A stretch of 64,000 bases of DNA from Collinsella sp. An7 (lineage in GTDB: Bacteria > Actinomycetota > Coriobacteriia > Coriobacteriales > Coriobacteriaceae): contig NZ_NFHP01000004.1 in assembly GCF_002159335.1 (NCBI RefSeq), positions 62,001-126,000 on the forward strand, written 5' to 3'. Every line of letters starts with the position of its first letter. Position 1 is the stretch's first letter. The position numbers were made by a program, and so were the translations under genes. Shown here in pieces: positions 7,852 to 16,445 of the stretch. The notes beneath the pieces are model-generated. The model was given only the letters and a program-made list of their open reading frames with translations. It was not told the DNA's origin and did not search any database.

Positions 7852-9024
7852 ATGAACGTTCTCGTTGTCAACGCCGGTAGCTCTACGCTCAAGTACCAGC
7901 TCATCGATACCAAGACGCATAAGGTGTCCGCCAAGGGCTCCTGCGAGCGCGTTGGGTTCTCGGGCGGCACCTTCACCCACACCGCCAACGGCGAGCCCAA
8001 GGTTACCGACAGCGTCGAGTTCCCCGATCACAAGGCCGCCATCGAGGTCGTGCTCAAGGACCTCGAGGCCCACAACGTCAAGATCGACGGCATCGGCCAC
8101 CGCATCGTGCAGGGTGGTTGGTACTTTGGCGACTCCACGCTCGTTGACGCCGACATCCTCGCCAAGATCCGCGAGGTCGCCCCGCTGGCGCCGCTCCACA
8201 ACAACCCCGAGGCCAACGTCATCGAGTTCTGCCTCGAGCAGTACCCCGAGCTCCCCAACGTCACGGTCTACGACACCGCTTTCCACTTTGACATGCCCAA
8301 GGTGGCCCAGACCTACGCCCTGCCGCAGGACGTGTGCGAGAAGCTGCACATCCGCAAGTACGGCGCGCACGGCACGAGCTACCGCTACATCTCGCAGAAG
8401 GTTGCCGAGATGACGAACGGCGCCGCGCACAAGGTCGTGGTGTGCCACATCGGCTCCGGCGCCTCGCTCTGCGCGATCGAGGACGGCAAGTGCATGGACA
8501 CCACCATGGGCCTGACCCCGCTCGACGGCGTGATGATGGGCACCCGCTGCGGCTCCATCGACCCGGCCACGGTCTGCTACCTCCAGCGCGAGGGCGGCTA
8601 CACCTTTGACGAGGTCGACGACATGATGAACAAGAAGTCGGGCCTCCTCGCCATCTCGGGCACCAATGACGTGCGCGACGTTGAGGAGGGTGCGGCCGCC
8701 GGCGACGAGGGTTGCGCGCTCGCCTTTGACATGTTCGTCTACAAGATCGCGACCAAGGTCGCCGAGATGGCCACCGCCATGTGCGGCATGGACACGCTCG
8801 TCTTTACCGCCGGCATCGGCGAGCACGCCCCGGCCGTCCGCGCCGGCGTGGCCGACCGCCTCGCTTGGATGGGCGTGCACATGGATCACGCCAAGAACGC
8901 GCTGCGTGCCGAGGGCGCCTGGTGCCTCTCCACGCCCGATTCGCCCGTGGCTGTCTATGTGATCCCCACCGACGAGGAGTACATGATCGCCTCCGACGTG
9001 GAGCGCATCGTCGGCAGCAAGTAG
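7852..9024 (+). CDS. ackA: Acetate kinase, paralogue 1
   Basis: This 390-residue enzyme transfers phosphate from acetyl phosphate to ADP, the ATP-forming last step of acetate fermentation. ASKHA-fold signatures are evident: the first phosphate loop NVLVVNAGSSTLKYQL, the conserved KYGAHGTSYRY and GSGASLCAIEDGKCMDTTMG blocks, MMGTRCGSIDP, and FTAGIGEHAPAVRAG. The ATG at 7852 is preceded by GAGGGAG and starts exactly at the first strand; a longer frame from 7810 has no support. A close paralogue follows 168 bp downstream in the same direction, and pta converges on the pair. Confidence 0.95.
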   Translation: MNVLVVNAGSSTLKYQLIDTKTHKVSAKGSCERVGFSGGTFTHTANGEPKVTDSVEFPDHKAAIEVVLKDLEAHNVKIDGIGHRIVQGGWYFGDSTLVDADILAKIREVAPLAPLHNNPEANVIEFCLEQYPELPNVTVYDTAFHFDMPKVAQTYALPQDVCEKLHIRKYGAHGTSYRYISQKVAEMTNGAAHKVVVCHIGSGASLCAIEDGKCMDTTMGLTPLDGVMMGTRCGSIDPATVCYLQREGGYTFDEVDDMMNKKSGLLAISGTNDVRDVEEGAAAGDEGCALAFDMFVYKIATKVAEMATAMCGMDTLVFTAGIGEHAPAVRAGVADRLAWMGVHMDHAKNALRAEGAWCLSTPDSPVAVYVIPTDEEYMIASDVERIVGSK

Positions 9025-9192
9025 CGCCATCTGCGCCAACAGGTTGCGTGCGGCGCGTCGGAGCTGGGTGCCCCGGCGCGCCGTCTGCCCTAGGAGCGGG
9101 CCCGTTTTGCGATTGACGCCCCGGCCGGTACGGCGGGGTGCTAGCGTAAAGGGGTGGCGCATACGGCGCCGCCCGATAGTTAAAGGAGAGCC

Positions 9193-10371
9193 ATGAACGT
9201 ACTCGTTGTCAACGCCGGCAGCTCGAGCCTCAAGTACCAGCTCCTCGATACCGAGACGCGTCAGATCAGCGCCAAGGGCAACTGCGAGCGCATCGGGCTC
9301 GACCGGGGCATCTTTACCCACACGGGCCGCGACGGCGTCAAGACGAGCGAGGACGCGCTCTTTCCCGATCACCGCTCGGCCATCGCGCGCGTGCTCTCGG
9401 TGCTCGCCGAGGGCGATTACGAGTTTGACGGCATCGGCCACCGCATCGTGCAGGGCGGCTGGTACTTTGACGACTCGGCTCTCGTGGACGACGATGTGAT
9501 GGCCAAGATCCTTGAGGTGGCTCCTCTTGCGCCCCTGCACAACTACGGGGAGGCCGCGGCAATCGGGTATTGCCGTGAGAAGTACCCCGACCTCCCCAAC
9601 GTGGCGGTTTTTGACACGTCGTTCCACATGTCGATGCCCGAGGTCGCCTACACCTACGCTCTCCCCAAGGACGTGCGCGAGCGCTACCACATCCGCAAGT
9701 ACGGCGCGCATGGCACGAGCCACCGCTATGAGTGGATGGTCGCCAAGGAGATGCTCGGCGACTTCTGCCACCGGCTGCTCTCGTGCCACCTGGGCAACGG
9801 CGCGTCGCTCTGCGCCATCGAGGACGGCGTGTGCCGCGACACCACGATGGGCCTGACCCCGCTCGACGGCCTCATGATGGGCACCCGCTGCGGCTCCATC
9901 GACCCGGCGACGGTGTGCTACCTCCAGCGCGAGGGCGGCTACACCTATGACGAGGTCGACGAGATGATGAACAAGCAGTCGGGCCTCTTGGCCATCTCGG
10001 GCATCTCGAGCGACGCGCGCGACATCCGCAACGGCGCCAACCAAGGTGACGAGAACTGCCTGCTCGCCTTTGACATGTTTGCCTACAAGGCGATGCTCCA
10101 GGCCGGTGCCATGATCGCGTCGATGGCCGGTGTGGACACCATCACCTTTACGGCCGGCATCGGCGAGAACGACTGGACCATCCGCCAGGCGTTCTGCGAG
10201 TGCTTTGACTGGCTGGGCGTGCGCATCGACCGCGAGCGCAACCAGGCGGCCGTGGGCAACGGGGCGCAGGTCATCTCGGCGGCGGGTTCGCCGGTTACCG
10301 TGATGGTGATTCCCACCGACGAGGAGTACATGATCGCGCTTGATGTTAAGCGGCTGGTAGAGGGCTGCTAG
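9193..10371 (+). CDS. ackA: Acetate kinase, paralogue 2
   Basis: This 392-residue acetate/propionate kinase family member is clearly a duplicate of the preceding gene. It shares NVLVVNAGSSSLKYQLLDTE, the GIGHRIVQGGWYFDDSALVD block, KYGAHGTSHRYEW, MMGTRCGSIDPATVCYLQRE and FTAGIGEN. Differences cluster in the N-terminal 90 residues and the C-terminal third, as expected if the copies have drifted in substrate preference or regulation; this is inference. The site GGAGAG precedes the ATG. The pair may be co-transcribed or separately promoted; 168 bp lie between them. Confidence 0.94.
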   Translation: MNVLVVNAGSSSLKYQLLDTETRQISAKGNCERIGLDRGIFTHTGRDGVKTSEDALFPDHRSAIARVLSVLAEGDYEFDGIGHRIVQGGWYFDDSALVDDDVMAKILEVAPLAPLHNYGEAAAIGYCREKYPDLPNVAVFDTSFHMSMPEVAYTYALPKDVRERYHIRKYGAHGTSHRYEWMVAKEMLGDFCHRLLSCHLGNGASLCAIEDGVCRDTTMGLTPLDGLMMGTRCGSIDPATVCYLQREGGYTYDEVDEMMNKQSGLLAISGISSDARDIRNGANQGDENCLLAFDMFAYKAMLQAGAMIASMAGVDTITFTAGIGENDWTIRQAFCECFDWLGVRIDRERNQAAVGNGAQVISAAGSPVTVMVIPTDEEYMIALDVKRLVEGC

Positions 10372-10606
10372 CGCAAGGTTGACTTTGGGGTCGTGGCGGT
10401 GACGGGGCGCGAGGGGAATCGCGCTCCGCGCTCTGCGGTCCTCAGGCGGCTCGTGCGCTGCACGAGGCGCCCCGCGGAAGACTTCGCTTAGAAACGCGAT
10501 TCCCCTCGCGTCGGGGCAGCAAAAAGCCGGCCCGCTCTCCTTCGTGCTCCATGGAGCGCAAGGAGAGCGGGCCGGCACGTTTGGTTGCGACCTGTGCGTT
10601 AGCGCG
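10372..10606. other. Convergent intergenic region with a spaced inverted repeat
   Basis: A perfect 16-bp inverted repeat, CGCGAGGGGAATCGCG at 10408-10423 and its complement at 10495-10510, encloses 71 bp of GC-rich sequence. The pta terminator lies to its right. No gene is seen. Confidence 0.6.
10518..10577 (-). terminator. Terminator of pta (minus strand)
   Basis: A long GC-rich stem, GCCGGCCCGCTCTCCTT with AAGGAGAGCGGGCCGGC, is followed on the minus strand by TTTTT. It lies about 30 bp past the pta stop and may also stop plus-strand transcripts from the acetate kinase genes. Confidence 0.85.
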
Positions 10607-11590
10607 CTACGCCATCTGGGCCTGGACGGCGGTGATGGCCACGACGCCCACGATGTCGTCGGCGGAGCAGCCGCGCGAGAGGTCGTTCACCGGCTTGGCG
10701 ATGCCCTGCAGGATGGGGCCGTACGCCTCGGCGCGACCGAAGCGCTGGACGAGCTTGTAGCCGATGTTGCCCGTCTCGAGGTTGGGGAAGACGAGCACGT
10801 TTGCGCTGCCGGCGACGGTGGACTCGGGAGCCTTGAGCTGGGCGACCTCGGGAACGATGGCGGCGTCGAGCTGCAGGTCGCCATCGATGGCGAGCTCGGG
10901 GGCCTTCTCCTTGGCAAACGCCGTGGCCTCCTGGACCTTCTTGGCGGTGTCGCCGCCGGCGGAGCCCATGGTGGAGTAGGAGAGCATGGCCACGCGCGGC
11001 TCCACGTCGCCCATGAAGGTCTTGAAGGAGTTCGCGGAGGCGATGGCGATCTCGGAGAGCTCGTCGGAGGTCGGGTCGATGTTAAGGCCGCAGTCGGCGA
11101 AGACGAGCGTGCCGTCGGCGCCGAACTCGGGGGTCTGGGTGCACATGACCATGAAGGCGCTGACGAGCTTGGTGCCCGGGGCGGTCTTCAGGATCTGGAG
11201 CGCCGGGCGCAGGGTGTTCGCGGTGGAGTGGCACGCGCCGGAGACCAGACCGTCGGCATCGCCCATCTTGACCATCATGGTGCCGTAGTAGGTGGCGTCC
11301 ATCATCTGGGCGCGCGCCTGCTCGATGGTCACGCCCTTCTTGGCGCGGAGCTCGGCGAACTTCTGCGCATAGGCCTCGTGCTTGGGAGCGGTGGGGGAGG
11401 TGGGGTCGATGACGGTGACGCCCTCGACGTCGATCTTGGCCGGGTCGCCCAGGATGATGAGCTCGGCGAGCCCCTCCTCAACGATGGTCTTGGCCGCCGC
11501 AATGGTGCGCGGGTCCTCGCCCTCGGGCAGGACGATCCGCTTCTTGTCGGCCCGCGCAGCCTCTTTCATGCGGTTTAGAAAGTCGCTCAT
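10607..11590 (-). CDS. pta: Phosphate acetyltransferase
   Basis: This 327-residue enzyme interconverts acetyl-CoA and acetyl phosphate, feeding the neighbouring acetate kinases. It is the short, single-domain form (PTA_PTB fold), starting with KRIVLPEGEDPRTIAAA. Further family blocks are MVKMGDADGLVSGACHSTA, FADCGLNIDPTSDELSEIA, SYSTMGSAGG and NVLVFPNLETGNIGYKL. There is no N-terminal DRTGG regulatory extension. It converges with the acetate kinase pair, so the three Pta-AckA genes form a small fermentation locus. A TATAAT on the minus strand at 11708-11703 is a likely -10 box. Confidence 0.95.
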   Translation of the reverse strand: MSDFLNRMKEAARADKKRIVLPEGEDPRTIAAAKTIVEEGLAELIILGDPAKIDVEGVTVIDPTSPTAPKHEAYAQKFAELRAKKGVTIEQARAQMMDATYYGTMMVKMGDADGLVSGACHSTANTLRPALQILKTAPGTKLVSAFMVMCTQTPEFGADGTLVFADCGLNIDPTSDELSEIAIASANSFKTFMGDVEPRVAMLSYSTMGSAGGDTAKKVQEATAFAKEKAPELAIDGDLQLDAAIVPEVAQLKAPESTVAGSANVLVFPNLETGNIGYKLVQRFGRAEAYGPILQGIAKPVNDLSRGCSADDIVGVVAITAVQAQMA

Positions 11591-11702
11591 GTACGCTCCT
11601 CAAAAAAACGCGCCCAGCACCGTGTGCGCCCCGTGAGCTGCAAAGACAACAAAAACAACAGACGGCGCCCGCGTGTTGAGCTTTCCTTGTGTGGCATCTC
11701 CT

Positions 11703-11726
11703 ATTATAGGCGGCGCGCGCTATAAT
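11703..11726. promoter_or_regulatory. Back-to-back -10 boxes for pta (minus) and glf (plus)
   Basis: ATTATA at 11703-11708 reads TATAAT on the minus strand, 113 bp upstream of pta. A plus-strand TATAAT sits at 11721-11726, 90 bp upstream of glf. The two are separated by a GC-rich CGGCGCGCGC core. Neither has a good -35 element. Confidence 0.5.
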
Positions 11727-11815
11727 CTCCTCTGATTATTCGGCCCTCTGTTCGCCCAAAATCGGGGCGGGCCATGAGGGAGGCGCCGATCACCGGCATC
11801 TCGTGAGGAGCATCG

Positions 11816-13018
11816 ATGGACATCACTTCTGGGCTACCCGAGTCGTTCAACCCCGGTTCGTACGACATGATCGTGGTCGGCGCGGGATACGCCGGATCGG
11901 TCTGCGCGCGCCGGCTGGCTGAGAGCGCGGGCTTCCGCGTGGCGGTGCTCGAGCGCCGCGACCATATCGCGGGCAACGCCTACGACCGCCTCGACGACGC
12001 GGGCATCCTCGTTCACGAGTACGGTCCGCACATTTATCACACCTTTGACGAGCGCGTGCACAACTTCCTGTCGCGCTTTACCAAGTGGACCGACTACCAG
12101 CACAAGGTGCTTGCCAACATCCACGGCACGCTCATGCCCGTGCCCTTTAACCACACCTCGCTCAAGCTCGCCTTTGGCGAGGAGCGCGGCGAGGCCCTCT
12201 ATCAGAAGCTCGTGGAGACCTTCGGCGAGAACAAGAAGGTCCCCATCATGGAGCTCCGCAAGAAGAACGACCCCGATCTGCAGGAGGTCGCCGACTATGT
12301 CTATGAGAACGTCTTTCTCCACTACACCATGAAGCAGTGGGGTCAGACGCCCGACCAGATCGACCCGTCCGTGACGGGGCGCGTGCCGATCTTTATCGGT
12401 GACGACGATCGGTATTTCCCGCAGGCCCCCTACCAGGGCATGCCCGCCGAGGGCTATACCAAGCTCTTTGAGCACATGCTCGACCACGACCTCATCGACG
12501 TCTTTGTGAACGTCGACGCGCGCGACATCCTCGAGATCGGCGAGACCAACGTGAGCGTGTGCGGCAAGGTCTACGGCGGTGAGATCATCTACACCGGCCC
12601 GCTCGACGAGCTCTTTAACCTCGACCTGGGCGCGCTGCCGTACCGCACGCTCGACATGGTGTTTGAGACGATCGACGTCGACCAGTTCCAGCCGGTGGGC
12701 ACCGTCAACTACACCACGAGTGAGGACTACACGCGCATCACGGAGTTTAAGAACATGACCGGCCAGGTGGTGCCGGGCAAGACCACCATCATGAAGGAGT
12801 ACAGCCACGCCTACGAGCCGGGCAGCGGCCAGACTCCCTACTACGCGATCATCGCGCCCGAGAATCAGGAGCTCTACGAGCGCTACCTGGAGCGCGTGCA
12901 GAACCTTACGAACTTCCACCCGGTAGGGCGCCTTGCCGAGTACCGCTACTACGACATGGACGCGGTGACGGCCTCGGCGCTCGACCTGTCCGACGAGATT
13001 ATCTCCTGCCATGCATAG
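11816..13018 (+). CDS. glf: UDP-galactopyranose mutase
   Basis: This 400-residue flavoenzyme converts UDP-galactopyranose to UDP-galactofuranose for cell-surface glycans. The N-terminal FAD-binding Rossmann motif DMIVVGAGYAGSVCARRLAE is followed by LERRDHIAGNAYD, and then the mutase-specific EYGPHIYHTF and LMPVPFNHTSL. KQWGQTPDQIDPSVTGRVPI and GTVNYTT are also family blocks. The ATG at 11816 gives a 15-residue leader before the flavin loop, normal for the family. The downstream glycosyltransferase overlaps by 8 bp, so the two are translationally coupled. Confidence 0.95.
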   Translation: MDITSGLPESFNPGSYDMIVVGAGYAGSVCARRLAESAGFRVAVLERRDHIAGNAYDRLDDAGILVHEYGPHIYHTFDERVHNFLSRFTKWTDYQHKVLANIHGTLMPVPFNHTSLKLAFGEERGEALYQKLVETFGENKKVPIMELRKKNDPDLQEVADYVYENVFLHYTMKQWGQTPDQIDPSVTGRVPIFIGDDDRYFPQAPYQGMPAEGYTKLFEHMLDHDLIDVFVNVDARDILEIGETNVSVCGKVYGGEIIYTGPLDELFNLDLGALPYRTLDMVFETIDVDQFQPVGTVNYTTSEDYTRITEFKNMTGQVVPGKTTIMKEYSHAYEPGSGQTPYYAIIAPENQELYERYLERVQNLTNFHPVGRLAEYRYYDMDAVTASALDLSDEIISCHA

Positions 13019-14117
13019 TTCGACCCCATTGACCGAGACACAGACGACGGCACCCGTCGAGGCGTCGGGAGAACCGATTCGCACGATGTTCAAGATCGTG
13101 ACGTTCGGCATTCCGTGCTATAACTCCGCGTCCGACATGGACCGGAGTATCACCTCGATTCTTGAGGGGAGCGGCTACGCCCCCGATGTCGAGATCATCA
13201 TCGTGGACGACGGCTCCGTGGACGAGACGCCCGCCAAGGCGGACGACTGGGCCCGCCGTTACCCCGGGCTCATCCGTGTGGTGCACCAGGAGAACGGCGG
13301 CCACGGCACGGCGGTGCTCTCGGGCCTGCGCGAGGCGACGGGTGTGTACTACAAGGTTGTGGACTCTGACGACTGGCTCGACGGCCAGGCGCTCGCCACG
13401 ATGCTCTCGATCCTGCGCGGCTTTGTGGAGCGCGATACGCGCGTGGACCTCTTTATCTCGAACTACGTGTACGAGAAGGTCCACGAGGGCACGCACACCA
13501 CCATCGACTACCGGTTCGCCATCCCGCGCAAGAAGATCCTCACCTGGAACGACGTGGGACACTTCCGTCCCGATCAGCACCTGCTCATGCACAGTCTGTG
13601 CTACCGCACCGATGTGCTGCGCGCAGGCGACCTGCCGCTGCCGCCGCACACGTTCTACGTGGACAACATCTACGCGTACGTGCCGCTTCCGCGCTGCAAG
13701 ACGCTCTATTACGCCGACATCGACCTCTACCGGTACTTTATCGGTCGCGAGGGGCAGAGCGTAAACGAGAGCACGATGATTAAGCGCATCGACCAGCAGT
13801 TCCGCATCACGCGCATCATGATGAAGGCCTACCATCTCTACGACGACATCGAGGAGAAACCGCTCGCGTCGTGCATGATGGGCTACTTCACCATGATGAT
13901 GGTCGTGTGCTCGATCTTCTCTAAGCTGGCCAACGACAAGAGCAAGGTGGACGAGGTCATCAAGATCTGGGCCGAGCTCAAGGCGTTCGACAAGAAGATG
14001 TACAACCATGCCCGCTGGGGGCTTTTGGGCTTTTGGACCAACCTGCCGACGCCCGTGGGCGAGAAGGTGTCCGTGGGGCTCTACCGCGCGGCGCAGAAGA
14101 TCTTCAAATTCAATTAG
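13011..14117 (+). CDS. Family 2 glycosyltransferase
   Basis: This 368-residue GT-A fold glycosyltransferase probably uses the product of the upstream mutase gene or another UDP-sugar to build surface polysaccharide. The nucleotide-sugar domain shows FGIPCYNSASDMDRSI, VEIIIVDDGSVDETP, the HQENGGHGTAV block and KVVDSDDWLDGQAL (the DXD-like site). The C-terminal part is less conserved and has an amphipathic helix region. No membrane span is obvious. The start overlaps the glf stop; an internal ATG at 13086 directly before the first strand lacks a ribosome-binding site. The acceptor is unknown. Confidence 0.85.
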   Translation: MHSSTPLTETQTTAPVEASGEPIRTMFKIVTFGIPCYNSASDMDRSITSILEGSGYAPDVEIIIVDDGSVDETPAKADDWARRYPGLIRVVHQENGGHGTAVLSGLREATGVYYKVVDSDDWLDGQALATMLSILRGFVERDTRVDLFISNYVYEKVHEGTHTTIDYRFAIPRKKILTWNDVGHFRPDQHLLMHSLCYRTDVLRAGDLPLPPHTFYVDNIYAYVPLPRCKTLYYADIDLYRYFIGREGQSVNESTMIKRIDQQFRITRIMMKAYHLYDDIEEKPLASCMMGYFTMMMVVCSIFSKLANDKSKVDEVIKIWAELKAFDKKMYNHARWGLLGFWTNLPTPVGEKVSVGLYRAAQKIFKFN

Positions 14118-14451
14118 AAGTGCACAGGGGGTGCGCTCCCACCGGTCGGGGGACGCCGCTGCTCCTCGCGACTTCAAACAATCCTGACTCGCACGAAGGC
14201 CCCACTGGGGCCTTCGGCTCATGCGGAACTCGTCGCGAGGAGCAGCGGCGTCCCCCACCTGCGTTTACCCTCTGTGTGGAAGAGGGCAAAGGCGCGTGGG
14301 ATACGTGGTTGCGGGCGGGGATGTTCGCAGAACCAAAGTGCACGGGGACGTTCTCGGGGAGGCCCGGTAGGTTGCACGCCAGCCAGACGAGTGGAATGAG
14401 CGAGAGCGCCACGGTGACGATGTTGATGACGCGCTGCGTGCGTGGAGACAT
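14110..14451 (-). pseudogene. Truncated DUF1648/SdpI-like membrane protein
   Basis: The first 48 or so codons look real. AGGTGA precedes the ATG at 14451, and the peptide has a hydrophobic helix (INIVTVALSLIPLVWLACNL) followed by PGLPENVPVHFGSANIPARN, the characteristic start of a DUF1648 domain. After about 14305 the frame runs into repetitive DNA, including a perfect 25-bp inverted repeat at 14148-14172 and 14232-14256, and loses homology. The frame then overlaps the end of the glycosyltransferase gene. It is most likely the N-terminal remnant of a DUF1648/SdpI-type protein that lost its 3' part. Confidence 0.5.
14148..14256. repeat. Nested inverted repeat (25-bp perfect arms)
   Basis: The arms at 14148-14172 and 14232-14256 are perfect complements beginning GGGGGACGCCGCTGCTCCTC. 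Inside is a second stem, GAAGGCCCC/GGGGCCTTC, at about 14195-14215. The structure can form a branched cruciform or RNA stem, and it lies inside the broken DUF1648 gene. Confidence 0.9.
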
Positions 14452-14542
14452 GGGATCACCTGACCTTGCTGCTTGGTAGGCGGGGCGTGCGCGTGGCGGC
14501 TGTTCCGTTCGCAGGTCTTTAACGCATGATAGGCCGTCCAGA

Positions 14543-14610
14543 TGGACAAAATCCCGAGAAATCAACGATTGCCGAAACAGAGAATCGTTGATTTCTCGGG
14601 ATTTTGTCCA
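14543..14610. repeat. 28-bp perfect inverted repeat with 12-nt loop
   Basis: The arms at 14543-14570 and 14583-14610 are exact complements (TGGACAAAATCCCGAGAAAT and onward). A third, slightly altered half copy, with the same AATCGTTGA-TTCTCGGGATTTTG pattern, lies at 14666-14693. The 14460-14712 interval has no gene. Confidence 0.9.
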
Positions 14611-14712
14611 CGCTGCTAGCAAAAGCGCAGGATTGCGATCTGCTCGGTTGGCCTGGCTCCACGCGAATCGTTGAATTCTCGGGATTTTGGCCAGTTTGGA
14701 GCTCTATGAGGG

Positions 14713-15717
14713 CTATATGAGGTCCCGCGCGGCGGGGAGGTCGTGGAGCGCGGTGGCCTCGGTGGCGCCGGCAACGAGTGCGGCCTCGAGCGTGCGCGTG
14801 GCAACAAGGCCGATGAGGTCGAGCGGGGGCGTGGGGCCCTCGAGTTCGCCGGTGGCCAGCACGTAGATGGTGTCGCCGTCGTTGGTGGTGTGCGTGGGGC
14901 GGATAACGTGCGCGTAGGCGTCGGCAGCCATCTGGGCGACCTTGGTGGCCTCGGCCTTGGTAAGGCGCGCGTTGGTCACAAGGCACGAGATGGTGGTGTT
15001 GGTGCGGTCGAGCGGCATCTCCATCTGGGCACCGGCGGCGAGCATGGCGTCTTCCATGTTGTCAAGCTGGAGCGAGTCGGGCGCGGCGCGCATGCCGGCA
15101 ATGGTGTGTCCGGTTGCGGGGTCCACGATATCGCCGCAGGCGTTGACCACGGCGATCGCGCCCATGCGGAGCCCCCCGAGCTTAAAGGCGCGGGCACCGA
15201 GTCCGCTTTTCATGGCGCGGTCCGGTCCGTTGAGCTTGCCAACGGTCGCTCCCGTGCCGGCGCCCACGCACCCTTCGGCAAGCGGGATGTCCGGGTCGCT
15301 GTCGAGCGCGGCGCGCGTGGCGGAGATTCCCGCGTCCACGCCCGGTCGCACCGTGGCGCTGCCAAAGGCGAGGTCGAAGATGCAGCTCGAGCAGACGATG
15401 GGCACGCATGCCACGCCCACGTCGAGACCGATGCCGCGTGCCTCGAGCTCGCGCGCCACGCCGGAGGCTGCCTCGAGCCCATAGGCCGAGCCGCCTGATA
15501 GACAGATAGCGTGCACTTCCTGGACGGTGTTCTCAGGCTTGAGCAGGTCGGTCTCGCGCGAGGCGGGGGCGCCGCCGCGCACGTCCACGGCACCTGTGGC
15601 CCCATGGGGCGCCACGATGACGGTGCAACCCGTACCCGCCTCGACGTCGGTCCAGTGGCCAAAGCGCAGCGCTCCCACGGCGGCGAGAGGAATGGGGGAG
15701 AGGCTTGAGGCTGTCAT
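14713..15717 (-). CDS. P1 family peptidase (DmpA/PepP1-like aminopeptidase)
   Basis: This 334-residue protein is of the DmpA/ornithine-acetyltransferase-like fold, a self-processing N-terminal-nucleophile hydrolase that removes N-terminal residues from peptides. Family blocks are LRFGHWTDVEAGTGCTVIV, the glycine-rich LSGGSAYGLEAASGVAREL, GATVGKLNG, and the processing region LDRTNTTISCLVTNARLTK. Next comes the HTTNDGDTIYVLATG block. The ATG at 15717 is preceded by AAAGGAA and matches the usual N-terminus. No signal peptide is seen, so it is cytoplasmic. The natural substrate is unknown. Confidence 0.85.
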   Translation of the reverse strand: MTASSLSPIPLAAVGALRFGHWTDVEAGTGCTVIVAPHGATGAVDVRGGAPASRETDLLKPENTVQEVHAICLSGGSAYGLEAASGVARELEARGIGLDVGVACVPIVCSSCIFDLAFGSATVRPGVDAGISATRAALDSDPDIPLAEGCVGAGTGATVGKLNGPDRAMKSGLGARAFKLGGLRMGAIAVVNACGDIVDPATGHTIAGMRAAPDSLQLDNMEDAMLAAGAQMEMPLDRTNTTISCLVTNARLTKAEATKVAQMAADAYAHVIRPTHTTNDGDTIYVLATGELEGPTPPLDLIGLVATRTLEAALVAGATEATALHDLPAARDLI

Positions 15718-15758
15718 AGGGTTCCTTTCGAGGATGGCTGCGTGCTCATCAGAGAATA

Positions 15759-15820
15759 TGGCTCTCACATGGCGCGTTAGTTCAGCGTTTTGTGCACAAA
15801 TCAGCGTTATGTGAGAGCCA
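15759..15820. repeat. Spaced 12-bp inverted repeat upstream of the P1 peptidase
   Basis: TGGCTCTCACAT at 15759-15770 is matched by ATGTGAGAGCCA at 15809-15820. Between them are two GCGTT-containing strings flanking TTGTGCACAA. It lies between the maf stop and the P1 peptidase gene and could be a terminator-like structure or operator. Confidence 0.5.
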
Positions 15821-15836
15821 AACCAACGGCGTTGGT

Positions 15837-16433
15837 TCAATTCAGCAAGCGCATGTGGCGGACGACCTCGGCAATGGGCAGGCCGACAACGTTATAGAAG
15901 TCGCCGTTGATGCCGCGCACCAACAGACGGCCGCCGGTGCCCTGGATACCGTACGCACCCGCTTTGTCGGCGGGTTCGCCGGTTGCCACGTAGGCGTCAA
16001 TCTCGGCATCGGCAAGATCGTAGAAGGTCACGTCGGTCACCACGGTAAAGACGTCGCGCGTCGCCGGCCGCTCGGGGGAGCCGGGCTCGCTGCCCTCGCA
16101 CGCCGCACGCAGCAGGCAGACGCCCGTAGCCACCTGGTGGGTGCGGCCCGAGAGGCGCCGCAGCATGGCTCGCGCGTCGGTCTCGTCGGCGGGCTTGCCG
16201 AGCGCCTCGCCGTCGATGGCCACGATCGTGTCCGCCGCAAGCACGAGCTCGCCGGGCTCGGCGCTCTCTGCCGCTACCGCCTCGGCTTTTGTGGCGGCCA
16301 GCCGTTCGACCAGCTCAAAAGGCGGCTCGCCCGCACGCGGGGTCTCGTCCACGTCGGCGGGGATGACCCGCACGTCAAAACCCGCCTCGCGCATCAGCTC
16401 GATGCGGCGCGGCGACTGGGAGGCAAGAATCAT
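15837..16433 (-). CDS. maf: Maf family nucleotide pyrophosphatase
   Basis: This 198-residue protein belongs to the Maf/HAM1 superfamily, which hydrolyses modified or non-canonical nucleoside triphosphates. It starts ILASQSPRRIELMREAGFDV, followed by VDETP, ERLAATKAEAVA, VLAADTIVAIDGEALGKP and SGRTHQVATGVCLL, all typical. An insertion of about 18 residues (around RAACEGSEPGSPERPATRD) lengthens a surface loop. It sits 12 bp downstream of the DJ-1/PfpI gene and is probably co-transcribed with it. Confidence 0.92.
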   Translation of the reverse strand: MILASQSPRRIELMREAGFDVRVIPADVDETPRAGEPPFELVERLAATKAEAVAAESAEPGELVLAADTIVAIDGEALGKPADETDARAMLRRLSGRTHQVATGVCLLRAACEGSEPGSPERPATRDVFTVVTDVTFYDLADAEIDAYVATGEPADKAGAYGIQGTGGRLLVRGINGDFYNVVGLPIAEVVRHMRLLN

Positions 16434-16445
16434 GCGACGTGCCTC

